Positions 54,572-62,170 of a stretch of DNA of 64,000 bases are shown here, piece by piece. The DNA comes from Flavobacterium luteolum (GTDB lineage Bacteria > Bacteroidota > Bacteroidia > Flavobacteriales > Flavobacteriaceae): the NCBI RefSeq assembly GCF_027111275.1, contig NZ_CP114286.1, positions 4,450,501 through 4,514,500 on the forward strand. The letters are read 5' to 3'. The position numbers and the translations under genes are program-made. Each line of letters opens with the position of its first letter. The first letter of the stretch is position 1. The notes under the pieces were generated by a model. That model did no database searches and was not told the origin of the DNA. It saw nothing but the letters and a program-made list of their open reading frames with translations.

Positions 54572-56620
54572 ATGTATAATTTTAGAAAAACGCTTCTTGC
54601 AACTTTTTTTTTATTGATTCCTTTTTTGCTTCATTCCCAAGCAGTGACTGATAGTTCGCGGGTTTTAAAAGAAGTGGTTTTAAAAGGAAAACCCTATCAG
54701 GAAGTCATTCCCGTGCAAAGTCTTTCGGGTGTTCTGCTAGAAAATCTTTCCAGTCACAATGTTGCCGATGCACTTCGTTATTTTGCGGGAACTCAAATTA
54801 AAGATTATGGCGGAGTCGGCGGACTCAAGACAGTTGATGTTCGAAATATCGGAACACATCATGTTGGTGTTTTTTATGACGGAATTCAGCTGGGAAATGC
54901 ACAAAACGGAGTAACCGATCTAGGAAAGTATTCGCTTGATGATATGGAATCGCTTACGATGTACAATGGACAGAAAAGCGAAATTTTCCAGTCAGCAAAA
55001 GACTTTGCGGCTGCTTCTACGATTTATTTGCGAACCAAACGCCCTGTTTTTATTGGCAATAAAAAAACAAATCTGCTGGTTCGTTACAAAACAATGTCCA
55101 TCAATTATCATGATCCTTCTTTTAGATGGGAACAAAAGCTGAGCGATAAAGTGAGTTTAAGCGTAAGTTCTGAATACATCAAATCAAACGGACAGTATAA
55201 ATTTAGATACAAAAGAAAAAACCAAGACGGAAGCACGGCTTATGATACCACAGCTACACGATGGAACAGCGATGTAGAAGCATTCCGATTTGAATCTGGT
55301 TTGTATGGAAAAATTAATAATGGAACTTGGGATGCTAAAGTATATTATTATGATTCTGAACGCGGTGCACCGGGAGCAATTGTAGAAAATAAGTTTAAAG
55401 ACGGTTTTAGACAATTTGATAAGAACTTTTTCGGACAGTCTTCTTTAACGAAAGACGTTTCAGAAAAATATAAATTCCAGCTCAAAGGAAAATTCGCTTA
55501 CGATTATACCCATTATATAGCACGAGATACTACCAATGTTTTAGGTGAAACCGTAACCGAAGGAGCACAATCTGATGATAGTTATTATCAGCAGGAAGCT
55601 TATTTCTCTGCAGTCAATATGTACAGCATTTTGCCCACTTGGGATGTTTCGCTGTCAACCGATTTTCAATACAATAAACTAAATGCGACAAGAAGAGGAA
55701 TCCAAACACAATTCTCTTTTCCGCAGCGATATACAGCGCTTGTTTCTCTTGCAACTTCGTATCGATATGAAGGTTTTAAAGTTTTAGGAAATGTATTAGG
55801 AACTCGTGTCATTGAGGAAGTAGAATACAATGCCAAAGCACCCAATAAAACCGAATTTACACCTGCATTATTTCTTGGTTATACTCCGTTTAAAAAATAC
55901 GATTTCAATTTAAGAGCTTTCGCTAAACGTATTTTCAGAATGCCAACTTTCAACGATTTGTATTATACCATGATTGGTTCTAGCACTTTGAGGCCAGAAT
56001 ATATGAATCAGTACGATGTTGGTTTTACATATAATTTCCCCGTAAGGGAAAGTTTTTTCGATAAATTTTCTTTTCAGGCAGATGCTTATTATACCAATAC
56101 AAAAGACAAAATTGTTGCCGCTCCAACCGGAAATTTATTTCGTTGGATGATGACCAATATCGGTCAGGTTAAAGGAAAAGGAATCGAAACAGTTCTTAAT
56201 ATGGGAACTCATTTTAATAAGTTAAAACTAGATGCTAATCTAACGTACACATATTCTCAAAGTCAAGATTTTACAAAAATTGTTGGTTTAGAAATGTCTT
56301 CTTACGGAGATCAGATTCCGTACACACCTTGGCACAGCGGATCTGGAATTTTAAACGCCAATTACGAATCTTGGAACTTCAATTACAGCTTTATTTATGT
56401 CGGAAAACGCTACAACGGAAATGTCAATAATATTAAAGTGAATGAAGTACAGCCGTGGTACACACATGATTTGGCGGTTCAGAAATCTTTCACATTCAGC
56501 ACCTACAAATTAAACGGAACAATTGAAGTCAACAACGCTTTCAATCAGCAATATGAAGTGATTTACAATTATCCGATGCCAGGGCGAACATTCAAATTTA
56601 TAATCAGTTTTGAGTTATGA
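54572..56620 (+). CDS. btuB: BtuB-type TonB-dependent vitamin B12 receptor
   Basis: A 682-residue outer membrane receptor (ATG 54572, directly preceded by an in-frame GTG). Signal peptide (FLLHSQA), a plug domain (about 35-150; SSHNVADALRYFAGTQIKDYGGVGGLKTVDVRNIGTHHVGVFYDGIQLGN) and a 22-stranded barrel ending MPGRTFKFIISFEL. It lacks the carboxypeptidase-like extension of SusC proteins. Assignment to B12 rests on the cobalamin riboswitch directly upstream and the BtuG-like gene that overlaps its stop codon (ATGA). It imports cobalamin or corrinoids across the outer membrane using TonB energy. Confidence 0.9.
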   Translation: MYNFRKTLLATFFLLIPFLLHSQAVTDSSRVLKEVVLKGKPYQEVIPVQSLSGVLLENLSSHNVADALRYFAGTQIKDYGGVGGLKTVDVRNIGTHHVGVFYDGIQLGNAQNGVTDLGKYSLDDMESLTMYNGQKSEIFQSAKDFAAASTIYLRTKRPVFIGNKKTNLLVRYKTMSINYHDPSFRWEQKLSDKVSLSVSSEYIKSNGQYKFRYKRKNQDGSTAYDTTATRWNSDVEAFRFESGLYGKINNGTWDAKVYYYDSERGAPGAIVENKFKDGFRQFDKNFFGQSSLTKDVSEKYKFQLKGKFAYDYTHYIARDTTNVLGETVTEGAQSDDSYYQQEAYFSAVNMYSILPTWDVSLSTDFQYNKLNATRRGIQTQFSFPQRYTALVSLATSYRYEGFKVLGNVLGTRVIEEVEYNAKAPNKTEFTPALFLGYTPFKKYDFNLRAFAKRIFRMPTFNDLYYTMIGSSTLRPEYMNQYDVGFTYNFPVRESFFDKFSFQADAYYTNTKDKIVAAPTGNLFRWMMTNIGQVKGKGIETVLNMGTHFNKLKLDANLTYTYSQSQDFTKIVGLEMSSYGDQIPYTPWHSGSGILNANYESWNFNYSFIYVGKRYNGNVNNIKVNEVQPWYTHDLAVQKSFTFSTYKLNGTIEVNNAFNQQYEVIYNYPMPGRTFKFIISFEL

Positions 56621-57762
56621 AAAAGAGCTTTTTTAAAATAGTATTTGGTTTAAGCATAGCTGTTTTGCTGGTTTCCTGCCGTGAAGACGAAACTGTATTT
56701 CTTTCTTCTGACACCGCTGTTGCCGCGCCAAGAAGCGACGGAAAGATTGAAGGTTTTTATCTTCTAAACGAAGGCAATATGGGAATGAATCGTGCGAGTC
56801 TGGATGTTTTTAATTACAGAACTGGAAATTATACTACGGATGTATATTCAGAACGAAATCCGAGTGTGGTAAAGGAATTGGGAGATGTTGGAAACGATAT
56901 TAAAATCTATGGAAATAAGGTTTATGCAGTTATAAATTGCTCTAACAAAGTTGAGGTTTTAGAAAAATGGACCGCAAAACGCATCAAAAAAATAGACATT
57001 CCGAATTGCCGTTATGTGGCTTTTTATAAAGACAAAGCCTATGTGAGTTCTTATTCGGGACCAGTTGCGATTAATCCGAATGCAGAAATCGGTTTTGTGG
57101 CCGAAATTGACACCACTTCATTAGAAATAAAAAGAAAAGTAACCGTTGGTTATCAGCCAGAACAAATGGTTATTCATAACGGAAAATTATATGTGGCCAA
57201 TTCTGGCGGTTACAGAGTTCCAAATTACGATAGAACCGTTTCAGTTATTGATCTGGTGACTTTCACAGAAATCAAAAAAATAGACGTAGGCATTAATTTG
57301 TACAGCATGCAGATTGATAGCCGCGGTGATATTTACGTGAGTTCACGAGGCGATTATTACAATACGCCATCTAATCTTTTTGTGATTGATACACAAACAG
57401 ACGAAAAGAAAATGCAGCTCGATATTCCTGTTTCTGGAACTTGTCTGGTAGATGATTTACTGTATTACTACAGCGTTTCTTGGAGTTACTTATCAGGCAG
57501 TAATAAAGTGAGTTACGGAATTTTAGATACTAAAACTAAAAAAGTAGTTACGAATCAGATTATCACGGACGGTACCGATAAAAAAATCATGATTCCGTAC
57601 GGACTTCAAGTCAATCCAGAGACCAAAGAAATCTACATTACCGATGCGCAAAACTATGTAGTAACGGGCTATATCTACTGTTTTACGCCAGATGGAAAAC
57701 TAAAATGGAAAACAACCGCAGGAAATATTCCTGCCCATATTGCTTTTATAACTAAAAAATAA
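56617..57762 (+). CDS. BtuG-like beta-propeller surface lipoprotein
   Basis: A 381-residue lipoprotein (lipobox AVLLVSC, Cys21) with a propeller of the YncE/DUF5074 type: EGFYLLNEGNMGMNRASLDVFNY at the start, then blades KVYAVINCSNKVEVLEKWTAKRIKKIDIPNCRYVAFYKDKAYVSSY, KLYVANSGGYRVPNYDRTVSVIDL, SRGDIYVSSRGDYYN and EIYITDAQNYV. Known BtuG proteins of gut Bacteroides are propeller lipoproteins that capture B12 with very high affinity and cap BtuB. Position (four-base overlap with the receptor, riboswitch control) makes it the expected partner. It is probably surface-exposed. Confidence 0.88.
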   Translation: MKKSFFKIVFGLSIAVLLVSCREDETVFLSSDTAVAAPRSDGKIEGFYLLNEGNMGMNRASLDVFNYRTGNYTTDVYSERNPSVVKELGDVGNDIKIYGNKVYAVINCSNKVEVLEKWTAKRIKKIDIPNCRYVAFYKDKAYVSSYSGPVAINPNAEIGFVAEIDTTSLEIKRKVTVGYQPEQMVIHNGKLYVANSGGYRVPNYDRTVSVIDLVTFTEIKKIDVGINLYSMQIDSRGDIYVSSRGDYYNTPSNLFVIDTQTDEKKMQLDIPVSGTCLVDDLLYYYSVSWSYLSGSNKVSYGILDTKTKKVVTNQIITDGTDKKIMIPYGLQVNPETKEIYITDAQNYVVTGYIYCFTPDGKLKWKTTAGNIPAHIAFITKK

Positions 57763-57771
57763 CCCTTAAAA

Positions 57772-58974
57772 ATGATGAATAAAAATCTTTTTAAAATCGC
57801 TTTGTTTTCAATTCTCTTTTTGGGATTTGCAGCTTGTGATAAAGACAATGATAATGAAGAAAATCTGCTTCCCGCAGAAGTGCTGAAGGAAAACTACACG
57901 ATTGATCGTTTTAAAGTTCTGAATATAGCAACAGATCTTCCAAGTACGGCAAAACTGACTTGGAGCATTAAAGATTCGATTATCTCTGAAAACACAGATT
58001 TAGATTTTATAAGTCCGTTTCAAAAAAACTATCCACTGACTTTAAAAGTTGAAATAAACGGAGAAACCAAGATTTATAACGCATCCATAAATGTTATAAA
58101 AGAAACAGGAACATACAGTAAATATATTTCTCATGTATTTGATTTTCGTCCTGCAGTTGGACAATTCACAAACGAAATTCCGCAATATACCGCAGGAAAT
58201 ACAGAAGCCAGCATAATTTCTGCAGCGAAAAAAGCAATTGTGGGTTCCAACACCACAATGATTTCGTTGGGCGGTTTTGGTGGTTATGTGGTTTTTGGTT
58301 TCGATCACACTATTCCGAACATGGGCGGACGAGATTTTAAAGTTTTAGGAAATGCTTTTTGGGGAAATGAAGCCAACGAAGCGCGTGCAGGATCTTGTGA
58401 ACCCGGAATTATTATGGTGGCTTATGACAAGAATAAAAATGGAAAACCTGACGATGACGAATGGTTTGAAATAGCTGGAAGCGAATACTTTAAAAACACG
58501 ACTACAAAAAATTACTCGATTACTTATTTCAAACCAGATCCAAACAAATTGCCAGTTGTAGGAAACGAATTTTGGCAGGTTAATACCGAATATATCAAAT
58601 GGCAGGATAATGCTGGAAATTCAGGTTATAAATCGCAAAATGTGTTTCATGACCAAAGTTATTACCCGCTCTGGATTGCAGATGCGTCTTATACTTTAAA
58701 AGGAACTCGAATAGCCGATAATTTCTACGATCAAAGTGGCGAAGGCTCGTATTGGGTAGGCAAATCTTTTGAATTTGGTTATGCCGATAATGCACCAAAT
58801 AATGATGAAGCTTCGAATATTGATATTTCTTGGGCAGTCGATAAAAACGGAAAATACGTAAAACTTCCTGGAATAGATTTCATAAAAATATACACCGCAA
58901 TCAATCAGGAAGCGGGCTGGCTTGGAGAAGTTTCTACAGAAGTTTCAGGCGCTTACGATTTACATCTTAACTAA
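57772..58974 (+). CDS. Uncharacterised surface lipoprotein of the B12 operon
   Basis: A 400-residue lipoprotein (lipobox LGFAAC) that I cannot assign to a characterised family. Residues about 35-110 look like a PKD/Ig-type domain (LPSTAKLTWSIKDSIISEN, YPLTLKVEINGETKIYNASINVI). The larger domain (about 115-400) has glycine- and aromatic-rich motifs (TTMISLGGFGGYVVFGFDHTIPNMGGRDFKVLGNAF, SCEPGIIMVAYDKNKNGKPDDDEWFEIAGSEY, SGEGSYWVGKSFEFGYADN) including an EF-like acidic loop DKNKNGKPDDDE that may bind calcium. Proteins of this kind recur in Bacteroidota B12 loci (from memory). Nine bases after the BtuG-like gene; a role in corrinoid capture is inferred from position. Confidence 0.8.
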   Translation: MMNKNLFKIALFSILFLGFAACDKDNDNEENLLPAEVLKENYTIDRFKVLNIATDLPSTAKLTWSIKDSIISENTDLDFISPFQKNYPLTLKVEINGETKIYNASINVIKETGTYSKYISHVFDFRPAVGQFTNEIPQYTAGNTEASIISAAKKAIVGSNTTMISLGGFGGYVVFGFDHTIPNMGGRDFKVLGNAFWGNEANEARAGSCEPGIIMVAYDKNKNGKPDDDEWFEIAGSEYFKNTTTKNYSITYFKPDPNKLPVVGNEFWQVNTEYIKWQDNAGNSGYKSQNVFHDQSYYPLWIADASYTLKGTRIADNFYDQSGEGSYWVGKSFEFGYADNAPNNDEASNIDISWAVDKNGKYVKLPGIDFIKIYTAINQEAGWLGEVSTEVSGAYDLHLN

Positions 58975-59000
58975 TACAACACTTTAAAATCAATACAATT

Positions 59001-61280
59001 ATGAAGAAAAACTACTTTATAGTAATAATGCTATTTTTTACATTTCTAACCCACGCGCAAATAAAAGTGCAAGGCGTTCCTAGAAATGACATTAAACTAA
59101 AAACAGCGACGCAAAAACAACTAGCAGCAAAAAGTTCTAATGCAACCACTTTTGATGATATTCAGTTTTGGGTTGGTAGCGGTGCCAATAAAGCAGCATT
59201 TGCCGTGCAATGGAACGATGGAAAAAATGCAGACGCTTTAATCTGGGGATTTAAATGGGATGGAAATGCAACTGGCGAAGATATGATGAAAGCCATTGCC
59301 AAAGCTGATCCTCGTTTTTACATTCTTTTATTGCAGGGAACTCAATTTGGAACTGCAATTGGAGGATTCGGCTTCGATTTAGATGGAGCCAACACAATTG
59401 GATTGTACAAAAGCGGAAACCTAACCTATCCTTATTATCCTGTAAGTGGTATTGTAAATACAACTGTTTATGATTTTGACGAATACACAACAATTGATGC
59501 TTCAGATCATTGGCAATCGGGCTGGACAACTAAAGGATATTGGTCCTATTGGGTAAGAGATGATGTTAACAATGGTTTTGATTATTCTGGATTAGGCGCA
59601 TCGAGCCGAGTTTTACAAGATGGCTCTTGGGACGTCTGGAATTTTAATGTTTCGTTTGCAGAAGAACCTATCGCAGCATTTACGCCTGTAACGCCTTATT
59701 CAAATGCCATAGATTTTACAAAAGGATATTTCATGGTAAATGAAGAATGGTTTGGCCACACTAATGGATCTGTAAATTTTGTTACCAATGATGGGAAAAT
59801 TAATTATAGAGTGTATAGTGATGTAAATGAAAATAAAGCTTTTGGCGCTACAACGCAATACGGAACTATTTATGGAGATAAATTTTATTTTGTTTCTAAA
59901 CAAGCTAAAGATGGAGGCGATACACAATATACTCCAGGCGGAAGGCTCGTAGTTGCTGATGCTTTAACGATGAAAACCCTTGCCGAATTTGATAATGTAG
60001 GTGGAGGAGATGGACGTTCTTTTGTTGGAGTTGATGAAAAAACGGGATATATAGGCGCTTCAAATGGAGTTTTTACTTTTGATATTGCCAATATGAAAGT
60101 GGGAACTCTCATTGCAGGAACAGGAGGCGGAAGTCAGTATGCGGGGCAGATTGGAAATATGATTCGTACTTCTCAATATGTATTTGCAGTAAAACAAAAT
60201 GGTGGAATTTTGGTCATTGATCCTAAAACAAATAGCGTTGTAAAAACAATTGCTGGTGCGTTTCATTCGGTTACGCAATCTAAAGACGGTAGCATCTGGG
60301 GAATTCAAAATAAGAAAATAATTAATATTGATCCGTTGACTTTTGTAACTATTGAATATGCTATTCCAACCACTCAATATTTAGGTTCTTGGGGAGCATG
60401 GAATGCTGGTAGTTTTACGTACAGCAATAAGGAGAATGCTTTGTATTGGATGAATTCTGTCAACGCATTTACATCGGGAGTTCAAATTGTAAAATTTGAT
60501 GTAGCAACCAAAAAATTCAATGAAAGTTTTGCTACACTTCCGGGACAAACGGGAAGCTTTAAACAAATTCCTTATGGAGCAGCGTTAAGAATTGATCCTG
60601 TTTCAGATCAGATTATTGTAAACACAACCGAAAGCGGTTTTGGGGCACATTACCAAAAAAACTGGATTCATACTTTTGACAATACAGGAAAATTGATCGA
60701 TACAAAAACGTTAAACGATTATTATTGGTTTCCTGCTATGACGGTATTTCCAGATAATGCAGCGCCAGTTGTAAATGCAATTCTGCCTTCAGAAATTTCA
60801 ACGGGAAGCCCAACAATTATTGATTTAAAAACAGTAGTTTCAGATGAAGATAATCTGTCTGCAGCGATTGTAAAAACGATAAAATCAAACAGTAATGAAA
60901 CGATTGTCTCGGCAGAAATTAATGCAAACGAAGAACTGATCATAACCCCGAAAATAGGAGGAACTTCGACAATTGTAATCAGTTTTAATTCTAATGGTAA
61001 AATAATCGAAAAATCGATTCTGGTTGATACAGCGGTTTTAGGCAGAGACGAATTCACGAAAGTGCAATTATCTATTTATCCAAATCCAGTTTCAGATTAT
61101 TTGAATATCAGCACTGAAGACGAAATTACCGATGTTGTGATTTATGATGTTAATGGAAGAACGATCAATACTAGATTAAATAACAATCAAATTGACGTAA
61201 GTAATTTTGCCAAAGGATTTTACATTATCAATATTGCAACCGACAAAGCGAAATATACTCAGAAATTTATTAAAAGATAA
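59001..61280 (+). CDS. Unknown N-terminal domain + DUF5074-like propeller + type A T9SS tail
   Basis: A 759-residue secreted protein in the B12 operon, 26 bases after the preceding gene. Signal peptide ends TFLTHAQ. The N-terminal domain (about 50-235; DDIQFWVGSGANKAAFAVQWNDG, ALIWGFKWDGNATGEDMMKAIAKADPRF, GTAIGGFGFDLDGANTIGLYKSG) is of unknown function but, from memory, is met beside Bacteroidota B12 genes. The middle (about 240-600) is a YncE/DUF5074-like propeller (YGTIYGDKFYFVSKQAKDGG, GYIGASNGVFTFDIANMKVGTLIAG). Residues about 605-680 look Ig-like, and 690-759 (LSIYPNPVSDYLNI ... YTQKFIKR) are a type A sorting domain. It is therefore exported by the type IX system rather than lipid-anchored like BtuG. 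A corrinoid-binding role is inferred. Confidence 0.82.
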   Translation: MKKNYFIVIMLFFTFLTHAQIKVQGVPRNDIKLKTATQKQLAAKSSNATTFDDIQFWVGSGANKAAFAVQWNDGKNADALIWGFKWDGNATGEDMMKAIAKADPRFYILLLQGTQFGTAIGGFGFDLDGANTIGLYKSGNLTYPYYPVSGIVNTTVYDFDEYTTIDASDHWQSGWTTKGYWSYWVRDDVNNGFDYSGLGASSRVLQDGSWDVWNFNVSFAEEPIAAFTPVTPYSNAIDFTKGYFMVNEEWFGHTNGSVNFVTNDGKINYRVYSDVNENKAFGATTQYGTIYGDKFYFVSKQAKDGGDTQYTPGGRLVVADALTMKTLAEFDNVGGGDGRSFVGVDEKTGYIGASNGVFTFDIANMKVGTLIAGTGGGSQYAGQIGNMIRTSQYVFAVKQNGGILVIDPKTNSVVKTIAGAFHSVTQSKDGSIWGIQNKKIINIDPLTFVTIEYAIPTTQYLGSWGAWNAGSFTYSNKENALYWMNSVNAFTSGVQIVKFDVATKKFNESFATLPGQTGSFKQIPYGAALRIDPVSDQIIVNTTESGFGAHYQKNWIHTFDNTGKLIDTKTLNDYYWFPAMTVFPDNAAPVVNAILPSEISTGSPTIIDLKTVVSDEDNLSAAIVKTIKSNSNETIVSAEINANEELIITPKIGGTSTIVISFNSNGKIIEKSILVDTAVLGRDEFTKVQLSIYPNPVSDYLNISTEDEITDVVIYDVNGRTINTRLNNNQIDVSNFAKGFYIINIATDKAKYTQKFIKR

Positions 61281-61302
61281 AATTTAAAATTGTAATAATT
61301 TG

Positions 61303-61333
61303 AGGCTGTCACAAAAGTGACAGCCTTTTTTTT
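61303..61333 (+). terminator. Terminator of the B12 operon
   Basis: AGGCTGTCAC (61303-61312), an AAAA loop and GTGACAGCCT (61317-61326) form a perfect 10-bp stem followed by seven more T residues. Confidence 0.95.
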
Positions 61334-61413
61334 AAATGCTTCGTAGGAGCATCGAGTTGTTGGCAACATATCGGTAACAATCATTATATTTACAATACAA
61401 AATTTCGAACATT

Positions 61414-62052
61414 ATGAAAGCATTGGTAATTGGAGCGACAGGCGCGACAGGAAAAGAACTGGTTAATCTGCTATTGGAAAATAATGATTATGAATCAGTT
61501 TCAATTTTTGTGAGACGTTCAACAGGAAAATCACATCCAAAATTGACCGAGCATGTTGTTGATTTTTCGAATATAAATTCATTTCAAAGCGCCATTACCG
61601 GAGACGTGCTTTTCTCTTGTTTAGGAACTACCTTAAAAGATGCGGGTTCAAAAGAAAAACAATGGAAAATCGACTACGATATTCCTGCCGAATTCGCAGC
61701 TGCCGCAAAACAAAACGGAGTTAATTCTTTGGTTTTGGTTTCTTCTTATGGAGCATCAGCAAAAAGTAACGTATATTATTCTATGATGAAAGGAAAATTA
61801 GAAGACCATCTTCAAGAGCTTCATTTCCCGCAATATATTATTTTCAGACCTGGGCCTTTAATTCGAGAAAATACAGATCGTTTAGGCGAAAAAATTTCAG
61901 TCAAAGTCATAAAATTCTTTAATGCAATTGGACTTTTCAAAAATCTGAAACCAATTACAACCGCATTTTTAGCCAAAAAACTAGTAAAAGCACCGAAAGT
62001 ACTTCCGTCAGGAACAACAGTCCTTGAATTAAATCGAATTCTGCAGCTTTAA
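61414..62052 (+). CDS. NAD(P)-binding Rossmann-fold oxidoreductase (NmrA/HTATIP2-like SDR)
   Basis: A 212-residue atypical short-chain dehydrogenase-like protein. The N-terminal dinucleotide motif is MKALVIGATGATGKELVNLLL (GxxGxxG), followed by VSIFVRRSTGKSHPKL, the middle DVLFSCLGTTLKDAGSKEKQWKIDYD and NSLVLVSSYGASAKSNVYYSMMKGKLEDHLQEL, where the Tyr and Lys lie in a YxxxK arrangement (YSMMK). QYIIFRPGPLIR is also typical. Substrate unknown; relatives include oxidoreductases and redox sensors. Single gene after the B12 operon terminator. Confidence 0.88.
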   Translation: MKALVIGATGATGKELVNLLLENNDYESVSIFVRRSTGKSHPKLTEHVVDFSNINSFQSAITGDVLFSCLGTTLKDAGSKEKQWKIDYDIPAEFAAAAKQNGVNSLVLVSSYGASAKSNVYYSMMKGKLEDHLQELHFPQYIIFRPGPLIRENTDRLGEKISVKVIKFFNAIGLFKNLKPITTAFLAKKLVKAPKVLPSGTTVLELNRILQL

Positions 62053-62170
62053 CTTGTAATCTTTTTATAGCATCGAGAATGAATTCGGTATCTTTTTAAA
62101 CAAGAATTTTTGCTAATTAGAGGTTTTAGACGAATTTGCCTTACCTTTATACCTTTACCACGCCAAAGAA

